Origin: Thermosinus carboxydivorans Nor1
Lineage (GTDB): Bacteria; Bacillota; Negativicutes; Sporomusales; Thermosinaceae
Reading direction: 5' to 3'
NCBI RefSeq assembly: GCF_000169155.1
Contig: NZ_AAWL01000008.1
Span: 41,422-105,421 of the forward strand
DNA: 64,000 nucleotides
The notes under the pieces were generated by a model. It was not told the origin of the DNA and searched no databases. It saw nothing but the letters and a program-made list of their open reading frames with translations. Of this stretch, positions 9,944 to 18,481 are shown piece after piece (position 1 is the stretch's first letter; the number at the start of each line of letters is the position of its first letter). The translations under genes were made by a program, and so were the position numbers.

Positions 9944-10768
9944 ATGTTGCTGCAGATCAGGGGCATTCTTTCCACGATTACCCTGCTGGACATCGTGGAC
10001 ATTTTGATTGTCGCATTTGTGCTCTATAAACTGTATTTTATGATTAAAGACACGCGGGCAGTAGCGCTGCTTAAGGGTCTGGTTGTACTGCTGTTTGCCA
10101 CGCTGGTTAGCAAGTGGCTGGGGCTCAATGTCATTAACTGGCTGCTGCAGAAGACCTTTTCGGTCTTGCTTGTTGCGCTGCCCATCGTCTTTCAGCCTGA
10201 GCTCAGGCGGGCCCTAGAGCAGCTTGGTCGGGGCGGTTTTTTGCGTAAACGCGCCTTTCTTAACGAGGAAGAAACCGAGCGGTTCCTGGAGGAATTGGCT
10301 AAGGCCGTTAAGGTGCTGGCCAAAAACAAAATTGGCGCCCTCCTTGTTATTGAACGGGAAATCGGCCTTAATGACTATATCGAGACAGGCCTGAAAGTAG
10401 ATGGCCTGGTATCAAGCGAATTTATTATCAATATTTTTATCCCGAATACGCCCTTACACGACGGCGCGGTCATCATTCGCGGCAACCGCATAATGGCCGC
10501 CGGCTGTTTATTGCCGCTGACGGAGGATTTGTCCCTCAGCAAGGAACTGGGTACCCGTCACCGCGCCGCCATCGGTATCACCGAGCAGACCGACGCCGTC
10601 GTCGTCGTGGTGAGCGAAGAAACGGGAACCGTTTCGCTGGCCCGCGGCGGGCATCTTATCCGCTATCTGGATACGGAAACGCTCAAAGAAAAACTAAAAC
10701 CCCTCTTCGCCACCAAAAGTTCGGCGCTAACCGATTTTCTGAACTGGAGGTGGCCTTATGGCCGGTGA
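9944..10768 (+). CDS. cdaA: Diadenylate cyclase CdaA
   Basis: Membrane-bound enzyme making c-di-AMP from two ATP, a regulator of potassium and wall homeostasis. Three hydrophobic helices lie within residues 1-85, followed by the DAC (DisA_N) domain with LHDGAVII (Asp173-Gly-Ala) and GTRHRAAIG (203-211), both catalytic motifs. Length 274 is normal. It overlaps cdaR by 11 bases, the conserved cdaA-cdaR order of Firmicutes. Confidence 0.96.
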   Translation: MLLQIRGILSTITLLDIVDILIVAFVLYKLYFMIKDTRAVALLKGLVVLLFATLVSKWLGLNVINWLLQKTFSVLLVALPIVFQPELRRALEQLGRGGFLRKRAFLNEEETERFLEELAKAVKVLAKNKIGALLVIEREIGLNDYIETGLKVDGLVSSEFIINIFIPNTPLHDGAVIIRGNRIMAAGCLLPLTEDLSLSKELGTRHRAAIGITEQTDAVVVVVSEETGTVSLARGGHLIRYLDTETLKEKLKPLFATKSSALTDFLNWRWPYGR

Positions 10769-11678
10769 GCAGGGACGGAATCTTACGGCAAAAATTTTAG
10801 CCGTTATCTTGGCCATCATCTTATGGTTATATGTAATGAACGAACAGAATCCGCCAGTTGAGGCCACGTTCACTGTGCCGCTGGAAGTGCGCAATGTGAT
10901 GAGCGGTTTGGTTGTGGAAGATGCGCCTGACACGGTGCGGGTCAAGGTGCGCGGACCGCGCAGCATCATAGCCGGGGTAATGACCAAGGACCTTAAGTCG
11001 TATATTGATTTGCGAGGGCTCGGGGAAGGGCAGCATAATGTCCGGGTAGCGGCGGCCATTCCCAGCAGCCTTAATTTAGTGGAAGTCTCGCCGGATAAAG
11101 TTACCGTGCGCCTTGACACGTCCATTAGCCGACAGGTGCCGGTGGAAGTAAGGCTGACCGGCTCGGCGGCGGCCGGCGTAGCCGTCGGCAAAGTGACGGC
11201 GCGGCCGGAGCAGATTACGATTGAAGGGCCGAAAAGCGCCGTTAATGCCGTGGAAAGGGTGGTTGCCATTGTGGACCTTAGCGGCAGGCAGGCCGACTTC
11301 ACCGTCGATGTGCCGCTCAAGCTCCTTAACCAAAGCGGTAAAGAAGTACAGGGTTTGACTGTTTATTCCGATAAGGCGACGGTTACTGCTACCCTGGTCA
11401 AGGGTCCGAGCAAAAAGACCGTTGACGTCAAACCAATCATCTACGGTGAACTGGCCAGCGGCGTGCAACTGGCGCGGATTACGACTGAACCGGCCAAAGT
11501 GGAAATAACGGGTGACAGCCGGGAAATTGAAAAGATTGATTTTATCTATACCGAACCGGTTAATCTGGCCGGCATCAACCGGGAGACAACACGGGAAGCT
11601 AAACTGCAGCTGAAAGAAGGTATTGTTGCATCGCAAGATGCCGTTACCGTGCATATTATAGTAGGAACTAAACAATAG
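10758..11678 (+). CDS. cdaR: CdaA regulator, YbbR-domain protein
   Basis: Regulatory partner of CdaA, anchored outside the membrane. An N-terminal helix (about residues 10-30, LTAKILAVILAIILWLYV) is followed by successive YbbR repeats over about 270 residues, each with the valine-rich P-x-x-V-x-V pattern. The ATG lies inside the end of cdaA behind GGAGGTGG. Length 306 suits three to four repeats. Confidence 0.92.
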   Translation: MAGEQGRNLTAKILAVILAIILWLYVMNEQNPPVEATFTVPLEVRNVMSGLVVEDAPDTVRVKVRGPRSIIAGVMTKDLKSYIDLRGLGEGQHNVRVAAAIPSSLNLVEVSPDKVTVRLDTSISRQVPVEVRLTGSAAAGVAVGKVTARPEQITIEGPKSAVNAVERVVAIVDLSGRQADFTVDVPLKLLNQSGKEVQGLTVYSDKATVTATLVKGPSKKTVDVKPIIYGELASGVQLARITTEPAKVEITGDSREIEKIDFIYTEPVNLAGINRETTREAKLQLKEGIVASQDAVTVHIIVGTKQ

Positions 11679-11687
11679 AAGGAGAAA

Positions 11688-13286
11688 ATGACGTTGCTAC
11701 GCATAACCAACCTTCGTGTTGCGCTAAATGATGACAGGCCGCTGGCCCGGATTGTGGCGCAGCGGCTCAAGCTGCCAGCTGAGCATATTGAAGAGGTGGT
11801 CATTTTTCGGCGGGCGCTTGATGCCCGCCGAAAAAATAATATTAATTTTGTGTATACCTTGGATGTACGGGTCGGTATCCCCGAGGGCCAGGTGTTGGCC
11901 CGGTTGGGCGGCGACCGTGACGTGGCCAGCGTGGCTCAAAGTGTACCCGAACCGGTCATTCCTGGCCCACATAAACTGGACAGTCCGCCCATCGTGGTGG
12001 GCGCCGGGCCGGCCGGGCTGTTCGCTGCCTTGACCCTGGCCGAGCACGGGTACCGGCCGCTGCTTCTCGAGCGGGGGCGTGACGTGGTGCGCCGCACGGC
12101 CGATGTGGCCCGTTTTTGGGAAACAGGTGAGTTTGATCCGGTGTCGAACGTTCAGTTTGGCGAAGGCGGGGCCGGCACTTTTTCCGACGGCAAACTGACG
12201 ACACGGGTGACCGACCCGCGGATGCGCCAGGTGCTGGATGCCCTTGTTGCCGCTGGCGCGCCGCCGGAAATCCGCTATCTACATAAACCGCATGTGGGTA
12301 CCGACCGGCTGCGGGAAGTGGTGAGGAACCTACGTCAGCGGATTATTGAGCTTGGCGGCCAGGTGCAATTTGAGACACCGGTAATTGACATCACGGTAAA
12401 GCAAGGTCGCCTGACCGGGCTGACGGTGGGCGATGGCCGCCACTTTTCCTGCAATGTGGCGCTGTTTGCCATCGGCCACAGCGCCCGGGATACCTACGAA
12501 ATGTTATATCGCCGCGGGGTGGCGATGGAAGCCAAACCGTTTGCCATCGGCGTACGCATCGAACATCCTCAGCCGCTTATTGACCGGGCCCAATATGGTC
12601 CCATGGCCGGCCATCCTAAGTTGGGGGCGGCTGATTACGCCCTGGTTTACCACGATAAAAAGTGCGGACGCACCGCTTATTCTTTCTGCATGTGTCCGGG
12701 CGGCGTGGTTGTGGCCGCTGCCTCGGAAGCAGGCGGAGTGGTCACCAACGGCATGAGCTACTACCGGCGTGATTCGGGGGTAGCCAATAGTGCCCTGGTG
12801 GTCAATGTGAATCCTGAGGATTGTGGCAGTCATGTTTTAAGCGGCATCGAACTGCAGCGGCATTGTGAAACGTTGGCTTTTCGTGCGGGTGGCGGCGGCT
12901 ACCGCGCGCCGGCGCAAACGGTTGGCAATTTTTTAACTGGCCAAAGCGCCCACTACCTGGTTGCGCCTACCTACCGGCCGGGTGTAGCGCCGGCCGACCT
13001 CCGGCAGTGTCTGCCCCGCTTTGTGACCGATACCCTGGCCAGGGCCCTATTTGATTTTGGCCGCAAGATTAAAGGGTTTGATCACCCCGGCGCCCTTATG
13101 ACCGGCGTGGAGACGCGGACTTCGGCGCCGGTGCGCATCCTCCGCGGCCAAGACTTTGTCTCCGTCAACATTGGCGGGCTGTACCCCGTCGGTGAAGGCG
13201 CCGGCTATGCGGGCGGCATCATGAGCGCCGCGTTGGACGGCTTAAATGCCGCGCTGGCCGTTATCAGCCGCTACAGTCCCAATTAA
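11688..13286 (+). CDS. FAD-dependent oxidoreductase, YtfP/BaiN-like
   Basis: A 532-residue flavoprotein with the dinucleotide-binding motif VVGAGPAGLFAALTLAEHG near residue 105, FGEGGAGTFSDGKLTTR, and a closing VGEGAGYAGGIMSAALDG FAD contact. About 100 residues precede the FAD domain, with a basic helix-rich start. This architecture is common and annotated only as an FAD-dependent dehydrogenase; the substrate is unknown. It sits between cdaR and glmM, which are usually adjacent, suggesting an inserted but co-transcribed gene. The ATG follows AAGGAGAAA. Confidence 0.8.
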   Translation: MTLLRITNLRVALNDDRPLARIVAQRLKLPAEHIEEVVIFRRALDARRKNNINFVYTLDVRVGIPEGQVLARLGGDRDVASVAQSVPEPVIPGPHKLDSPPIVVGAGPAGLFAALTLAEHGYRPLLLERGRDVVRRTADVARFWETGEFDPVSNVQFGEGGAGTFSDGKLTTRVTDPRMRQVLDALVAAGAPPEIRYLHKPHVGTDRLREVVRNLRQRIIELGGQVQFETPVIDITVKQGRLTGLTVGDGRHFSCNVALFAIGHSARDTYEMLYRRGVAMEAKPFAIGVRIEHPQPLIDRAQYGPMAGHPKLGAADYALVYHDKKCGRTAYSFCMCPGGVVVAAASEAGGVVTNGMSYYRRDSGVANSALVVNVNPEDCGSHVLSGIELQRHCETLAFRAGGGGYRAPAQTVGNFLTGQSAHYLVAPTYRPGVAPADLRQCLPRFVTDTLARALFDFGRKIKGFDHPGALMTGVETRTSAPVRILRGQDFVSVNIGGLYPVGEGAGYAGGIMSAALDGLNAALAVISRYSPN

Positions 13287-13318
13287 GTTTCGCTAGGATG
13301 AAGGGAGCAAGAGTATAC

Positions 13319-14659
13319 ATGGCAAGACTATTTGGCACCGATGGCGTGCGCGGCGTCGCCAACACGCAGCTTACGCCGGAACTGGCCTTCCGCCTGGGGC
13401 GGGCGGCTACTTTTCTGTTTGGCGAAGAACATGAACGTCCTACTGTTTTAATTGGGCGCGATACCCGCATTTCGGGGCATATGCTGGAAGCCGCCCTGGC
13501 AGCCGGGATCTGCTCGGCCGGCGGCGAAGCCGTGCTGCTTGGCGTAGTTCCTACGCCGGCGGTCGCTTATCTTACTCGGAAATTAAACGCCCAAGCCGGC
13601 GTTGTTATTTCGGCTTCCCATAATCCCTATCCGGATAACGGCATTAAATTTTTCGCCGGAACTGGTTACAAACTGCCTGATGCCGTAGAAGACCGGCTGG
13701 AAGAGCTGGTGCTGACCCATGAAGACAACCTGCCGCGCCCGACGGGGGACAAGGTAGGAATGATTACGTACCGTCATGACCTTATCCAAGCATATGTTGA
13801 CTATGTCGCTAGTACCGTTGATACCGATTTTTGCGGGCTGAAGATTGTGCTTGACTGTGCCAACGGGGCGGCCTACGAGACGGCTCCCATGGTGCTCAGA
13901 CGGCTGGGGGCGGACGTTATCGTCTTAAACGCCACACCGAACGGCATAAACATCAATGATCATTGCGGCTCAACCCACATCGGGGGCCTGCAGCAGGCGG
14001 TAACCGCCCACGGTGCTCAACTGGGCATCGCCCATGACGGTGACGCCGACCGCTGCCTGGCCGTAGACGAGAACGGCGAAGTAGTGGACGGCGACCAAAT
14101 CATGGTCATCTGTGCCCTTGACCTCCTGCGGCGGGGGAAGCTGGCAGATAACACGCTGGTGGCGACGGTCATGAGCAACCTGGGACTGCACCAGGCCATT
14201 AAACAAGCCGGCGGCAAGGTGCTTGTCACCCCGGTCGGCGACCGCTATGTCCTCGAGGCCATGCGGGAAAAAGGGCTGGTCCTTGGCGGTGAACAGTCGG
14301 GCCACATTATCTTCAGTGACTACAACACTACCGGTGACGGCATCCTGACTGCCCTGCAGCTCATTGCCAACGTCCAAAAGACAGGCAAGAAGTTGTCTGA
14401 ACTGGCAAAGGTGATGACCCGGTTTCCGCAACTTTTAGTCAACGTCCGGGTCAAGTCCAAGGAAGGTTGGCAGCAAAACGAGCGCATTGCCGCGGCCATT
14501 CGCGAAGGCGAGGCGGCCTTGGGCGAGACTGGACGCATCCTGGTTCGGCCTTCCGGCACCGAACCGCTCATCCGGGTAATGGCCGAAGGACCGGTTGCCG
14601 CCGAGCTGGAGCGCATTGTGAGCGCCATTGCCGACGTCATTCGCCGGGAACTGAGTTAG
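13319..14659 (+). CDS. glmM: Phosphoglucosamine mutase
   Basis: Converts glucosamine-6-phosphate to glucosamine-1-phosphate for peptidoglycan and LPS precursors. The 446 residues begin MARLFGTDGVRG; the active phosphoserine is Ser100 in ISASHNP, the metal loop is DGDADRC, and the phosphate-binding RPSGTEP is near the C-terminus. An upstream in-frame ATG at 13298 adds seven residues, but the family N-terminus and AAGGGAG at 13301-13307 favour 13319. It acts directly after GlmS, encoded next. Confidence 0.96.
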   Translation: MARLFGTDGVRGVANTQLTPELAFRLGRAATFLFGEEHERPTVLIGRDTRISGHMLEAALAAGICSAGGEAVLLGVVPTPAVAYLTRKLNAQAGVVISASHNPYPDNGIKFFAGTGYKLPDAVEDRLEELVLTHEDNLPRPTGDKVGMITYRHDLIQAYVDYVASTVDTDFCGLKIVLDCANGAAYETAPMVLRRLGADVIVLNATPNGININDHCGSTHIGGLQQAVTAHGAQLGIAHDGDADRCLAVDENGEVVDGDQIMVICALDLLRRGKLADNTLVATVMSNLGLHQAIKQAGGKVLVTPVGDRYVLEAMREKGLVLGGEQSGHIIFSDYNTTGDGILTALQLIANVQKTGKKLSELAKVMTRFPQLLVNVRVKSKEGWQQNERIAAAIREGEAALGETGRILVRPSGTEPLIRVMAEGPVAAELERIVSAIADVIRRELS

Positions 14660-14690
14660 TTGACCAAATGCTATGGTTATAGTAGTATAT

Positions 14691-14716
14691 GAGAGGAGCA
14701 CTACGGTGCTCCTCTG
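14691..14716 (+). terminator. Hairpin after glmM
   Basis: AGAGGAGCAC and GTGCTCCTCT form a perfect 10-bp stem with a TACG (UNCG-type) loop. There is no T run after it, so it may stabilise the glmM 3' end or the ribozyme leader rather than terminate strongly. Confidence 0.45.
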
Positions 14717-14784
14717 CATATATAGTAAAGTAATGAGTATTGGAGGTGAGAAATGGATAGACGGTGAAATTTCGTCAAACACTA

Positions 14785-14935
14785 GACGATAAAAGCGCTG
14801 GCGCTTGCGGCTGGTGGCCGCAAGCAGACGAGGAAGAGGTTTATCGAGCAGTCAGCGGATGCCTCTCGGCTCACTGCGGTCGTAAGCCGGCCGACAAAAC
14901 TGCGAGGCGACTTGCAGGACAAAACGGCGGCGGCA
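14785..14935 (+). ncRNA. glmS ribozyme (GlcN6P-responsive)
   Basis: Self-cleaving RNA that uses glucosamine-6-phosphate as cofactor and lowers glmS mRNA. Conserved core pieces are in order: AAAAGCGCTGGCGC at the cleavage end, GACGAGGAAGAGGTTTATCGA-like segment (14828-14848), and GCGGATGCCTC..CGGCT. By comparison with the Bacillus RNA, cleavage would fall between A14794 and G14795. It fills the 318-base gap before glmS. Confidence 0.93.
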
Positions 14936-14977
14936 GCAATTTACCGACCCTATTTTGAATTTTGGGAGGAACACTGC

Positions 14978-16807
14978 ATGTGTGGCATTGTAGGCTATGT
15001 AGGTCCGAAACAGGCCGCTCCCTTTTTGCTTGAAGGCCTGACGAAACTGGAGTACCGCGGCTACGATTCGGCGGGCATCGCGGTCTTTGACGGCAATAAA
15101 ATCAATGTGGAAAAGAGTGTGGGCCGCCTAAGTATTTTGCAAAAAAAGGTAGAAAACCACATGCCGGTTGGGACCATCGGCATCGGCCATACGCGCTGGG
15201 CGACGCATGGTCGACCTTCGGATGTCAATTCCCACCCCCACACCGACTGCACCGGCCGGTTTGTCGTAGTGCACAACGGGATTATTGAAAACTACCTGCA
15301 TATCAAAGAACGGCTTATCGCCAAAGGGCATGTTTTTACATCGGAGACCGACACCGAAGTCGTGGCTCATCTTGTCGAGGAATATTATACCGGCGATTTT
15401 GAAGCGGCCGTGAAAAAAGTACTGGCCGAGATTGATGGTTCGTACGCCCTGGTCTTCATGTGCCAGGACCATCCTGATAAACTCATCTGTACGAAACAGG
15501 ACAATCCGCTGGTTATCGGACTGGGCGAAGGGGAAAACTTTATCGCCTCCGACATCCCGGCGATTATCAACCGGACCCGTAAGACCTATATCTTAAGTGA
15601 CGGCGAAATGGCCATCGTCACCAAGGATTCGGTATGGGTCATGAATCGCCAGGGCGTGCCGGTGACGAAAAAGATCTTCGAGGTGAATTGGGATGCCGAA
15701 GCAGCCGAAAAAGGCGGCTACGAGCACTTCATGATCAAGGAGATCTATGAGCAGCCCAAGGCTATCCGTGAGACAATGACCGGCCGCCTGGCGAAAGACG
15801 ACAGCCGGGTTGTCTTCGACGAACTCAAATGGACCAAGGAAGACGTCGCTAATATAAAAAAGATCGTCATTACTGCTTGCGGTACGGCCTTCCATGCCGG
15901 TATTGTCGGCAAGTATTACCTGGAGCAGCTCGCCCGTATTCCGGTTGAGGTTGATATCGCCTCTGAGTTTCGCTACCGGTCGCCGCTGACAGATGAGCAA
16001 ACTTTGGCGATCGTTATCAGCCAGTCAGGGGAAACGAGCGACACGCTGGCCGCCCTCAAAGAAGCCAAACGGCTGGGCGCCCGTACCCTTGCCATTACCA
16101 ATGTGGTCGGCTCGTCGATTGCTCGGGAGGCCGATCAGGTAATCTATACCTGGGCTGGTCCGGAAATTGCCGTCGCTTCGACCAAAGCCTATACGACCCA
16201 GTTGATAAGCGTGCTTATGCTGGCCCTTTATTTGGCAGACCTCAAGGGAACGCTGCCGCCCGAACGCATTCAGGAGCTCATCAAGGGTTTGCGCGCTCTG
16301 CCCGGCCAAGCCCATGAACTGCTCGAAGACGTAGAGCCGGTCAAGACCTTTGCCCAGCAGTACGGCTTCAACGAAGACGTCTTTTTCATTGGCCGCTCGC
16401 TTGACTATGCCGTTGCCCTTGAAGGCTCGCTCAAACTGAAGGAAATTTCTTATATTCATGCGGAAGCCTATGCCGCCGGTGAACTCAAACACGGCACCCT
16501 GGCCCTGATCATCGAGGGCGTGCCCGTCATCGCCCTGGCTACTCAGCATGACGTTTATGAAAAAATGCTGAGCAACATCAAAGAGGTCAAGGCGCGGGAC
16601 GCCGTGGTCATCGGTATTGCCATGAAGGGCGATGAAGAAATTAAAAAATACGTTGACCATACCATTTTCATCCCGGCTACCGATAAATACCTTGCCCCCA
16701 TTCTCGCCGTCATCCCCCTGCAGCTATTAGCCTACTACGCGGCCGTTACCCGCGGCGCCGACGTGGATAAACCGCGCAATCTGGCCAAAAGCGTGACGGT
16801 GGAGTAG
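14978..16807 (+). CDS. glmS: Glutamine-fructose-6-phosphate aminotransferase
   Basis: Makes glucosamine-6-phosphate from fructose-6-phosphate and glutamine. The start is fixed by MCGIVGYVG: the cysteine after Met is the N-terminal nucleophile of the glutaminase domain, so the in-frame codons from 14912 are leader. Two SIS sugar-isomerase domains follow (about residues 290-600), with SQSGETSDTLAALKEAK and the C-terminal LAKSVTVE. GGGAGGA lies 7 bases upstream. Controlled by the ribozyme before it. Confidence 0.97.
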   Translation: MCGIVGYVGPKQAAPFLLEGLTKLEYRGYDSAGIAVFDGNKINVEKSVGRLSILQKKVENHMPVGTIGIGHTRWATHGRPSDVNSHPHTDCTGRFVVVHNGIIENYLHIKERLIAKGHVFTSETDTEVVAHLVEEYYTGDFEAAVKKVLAEIDGSYALVFMCQDHPDKLICTKQDNPLVIGLGEGENFIASDIPAIINRTRKTYILSDGEMAIVTKDSVWVMNRQGVPVTKKIFEVNWDAEAAEKGGYEHFMIKEIYEQPKAIRETMTGRLAKDDSRVVFDELKWTKEDVANIKKIVITACGTAFHAGIVGKYYLEQLARIPVEVDIASEFRYRSPLTDEQTLAIVISQSGETSDTLAALKEAKRLGARTLAITNVVGSSIAREADQVIYTWAGPEIAVASTKAYTTQLISVLMLALYLADLKGTLPPERIQELIKGLRALPGQAHELLEDVEPVKTFAQQYGFNEDVFFIGRSLDYAVALEGSLKLKEISYIHAEAYAAGELKHGTLALIIEGVPVIALATQHDVYEKMLSNIKEVKARDAVVIGIAMKGDEEIKKYVDHTIFIPATDKYLAPILAVIPLQLLAYYAAVTRGADVDKPRNLAKSVTVE

Positions 16808-16899
16808 AGGTAGATACTGTTGAACAATAAAAAGTTGTAACCATAAAATTTACCCTGCCTAAGGGCAAAAAACTCTGTCCAGGGGCGCTAAAAACTGTC

Positions 16900-16952
16900 A
16901 AAAAGCCGATGCAGATGCAGGGCTTTGTCCTGCTTTCTGCTCGGCTTTTTCC
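16900..16952 (+). terminator. Large hairpin terminator after glmS
   Basis: AAAAGCCGA and TCGGCTTTTT close an outer stem around an inner GCAG..GCAGG / CCTGC..CTGC stem, then a T run. It lies in the 330-base gap between glmS and the iron permease; the rest of that gap holds the Fur-controlled promoter. Confidence 0.7.
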
Positions 16953-17059
16953 CTTTCATCTGCCTAGTAAAAGGCATGAAACGACTGGTTGCGTGTCCTT
17001 TAAGTTGCAGGTCGCATTGTTTGGTAAATAATTCCTGCAATTTATTGTTCAAAAAATGA

Positions 17060-17088
17060 TTGAAATGTTGGAAAGGAAGAATTATAAT
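17060..17088 (+). promoter_or_regulatory. Promoter of the FTR1 iron permease
   Basis: TTGAAA (17060-17065) and TATAAT (17083-17088) with a 17-base spacer. The start point would fall at about 17095, immediately before the Fur box. Confidence 0.75.
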
Positions 17089-17100
17089 AGAACTGTCAAT

Positions 17101-17119
17101 GATATTGATAATCATTATC
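17101..17119 (+). promoter_or_regulatory. Fur box
   Basis: GATATTGATAATCATTATC matches the classical 19-base Fur consensus at 18 of 19 positions. It lies just after the predicted start of transcription, so iron-loaded Fur would block the permease gene. Confidence 0.9.
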
Positions 17120-17137
17120 ATAAATAGGAGGTGCAAT

Positions 17138-17977
17138 ATGTTAGCGACCCTAATCGTCACGCTACGGGAAGGGGTTGAAGCCGCGTTGATAATCGGCATT
17201 ATCCTGTCTTACCTTCACAAGATTGGTCTCGAACGTGAAGGCAGGAAGGTCTGGCTGGGAACAGCTTTGGCAACAGTGCTCAGCATAGTTGGCGGTTTCG
17301 GCGTGTTTCTCATAATGGGAACTACTACCGAAGGTTTGTTCCAGCAGTTATTGGAAGGTTTCGCGATGCTTACTGCCGTCATAGTCCTTACCTATATGGT
17401 GTTCTGGATGCACGGCGGCGGAAAGGGGATGACTGCTTCTATCAACGCCAAGGTGCAGGCTGCAGTAAGTTCAAGTTCTGTTACCGCCCTTGCCGTCCTC
17501 GCGTTTGTATCGGTACTCCGTGAAGGCGTAGAAACCGTTCTTTTCTTAATTGGAACTACGTCTTCCAGCACCCCGGGGGAAGCTTTGGCAGGAGGCCTAT
17601 TAGGTCTAATCATGGCGGTGGTTGTAGGATACGTGGTTTTTAAGAGCAGCCGAAAGGTAAATATCGCGGCCTTCTTCAAATGGACGAGCGTACTCTTGCT
17701 GTTTATGGCTGCTGGAATGCTTAGCAATGCCATTGGCGAGTTCCATGAAGCCAATTTACTGCCGCCGATTGCCAAAAGGATCTGGGATACCAGTGGTTTC
17801 TTGAGCGAAGACGACTTTTTTGGCGGAATTATGATGGCCCTCTTCGGCTATAACTCCTCCCCTTCCCTTTTCCAGGTAATTTCCTATGTAAGTTATCTGG
17901 CGGGAACAATGTACATGTTTTTTAGGACGCCGCAAAAAATTCACTCGACTAATGGAGGGACCCAACATGCAGAGTAA
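17138..17977 (+). CDS. FTR1-family ferrous iron permease
   Basis: Membrane iron importer of the FTR1/EfeU family, 279 residues with about seven hydrophobic segments. Two REGxE iron-binding motifs are visible, REGVE at 10-14 and again at 128-132. The start at 17138 follows TAGGAGGTG; the longer frame from 17060 would run through the promoter and Fur box. No EfeB peroxidase or classic EfeO follows, only a small lipoprotein overlapping the 3' end. Confidence 0.93.
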   Translation: MLATLIVTLREGVEAALIIGIILSYLHKIGLEREGRKVWLGTALATVLSIVGGFGVFLIMGTTTEGLFQQLLEGFAMLTAVIVLTYMVFWMHGGGKGMTASINAKVQAAVSSSSVTALAVLAFVSVLREGVETVLFLIGTTSSSTPGEALAGGLLGLIMAVVVGYVVFKSSRKVNIAAFFKWTSVLLLFMAAGMLSNAIGEFHEANLLPPIAKRIWDTSGFLSEDDFFGGIMMALFGYNSSPSLFQVISYVSYLAGTMYMFFRTPQKIHSTNGGTQHAE

Positions 17978-18416
17978 AGTAATTAAAGGGTTAATTATTG
18001 GCACATTAATTTCGGGTTTAACACTAGTCGCCGGCTGCGGTTCGAACACCGATGCCAAAGTCTCGGTTCCAGCCCAGCCTCCCGCTCAGGCTCAACAGGT
18101 GGCTAAAACTGACACCATAGCGCAGAACGATGCCGCGAAGTACATACAAGTGATAAAAGATCAGAACGTAAAGATTTATCAGCTGTCGAAAGAAGAAAAG
18201 TTTGCGGATGCCCGCAACGAATTCAAGGCTTTGAACGATGCCTTTACTGGTCTGAAGCCGTTCATCAAGAACGAAGAGCTTAAGAAGAAGCTCGACCATG
18301 CGATTGAAGAAATAGGTGACGAACTTAAGAAAGATAAACCCAGAAAATCCGAGATGGAAGAAGAGTATGAAGTCGTTAGCAAGGTCCTCAAGGATATTGA
18401 GGCGCAACTGAAATAG
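17967..18416 (+). CDS. Small lipoprotein coupled to the iron permease
   Basis: A 149-residue protein with a lipoprotein signal, lipobox LVAGC and Cys24. After a low-complexity linker comes a charged, helix-rich domain (YIQVIKDQNVKIYQLSKEE...). Its ATG lies inside the end of the FTR1 gene behind GGAGGG, an 11-base overlap, so the two are co-translated and both under the Fur box. The role may be iron capture for the permease, as EfeO does, but no iron-binding motif is recognised. The family is not identified. Confidence 0.75.
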   Translation: MQSKVIKGLIIGTLISGLTLVAGCGSNTDAKVSVPAQPPAQAQQVAKTDTIAQNDAAKYIQVIKDQNVKIYQLSKEEKFADARNEFKALNDAFTGLKPFIKNEELKKKLDHAIEEIGDELKKDKPRKSEMEEEYEVVSKVLKDIEAQLK

Positions 18417-18424
18417 TAAAAAGG

Positions 18425-18455
18425 CAGCCCGACAGCATAATGTCGGGCTGTTTCT
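18425..18455 (+). terminator. Terminator after the iron uptake pair
   Basis: CAGCCCGACA and TGTCGGGCTG form a 10-bp stem, then TTTCT. It separates this unit from the converging gene downstream. Confidence 0.75.
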
Positions 18456-18481
18456 CTGATGCGACCGATAGGTAGTGAGAT

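Noticed and set aside
14764..14958. 64-codon frame between glmM and glmS
   Set aside because: It overlies the glmS ribozyme core, whose RNA conservation explains the sequence.
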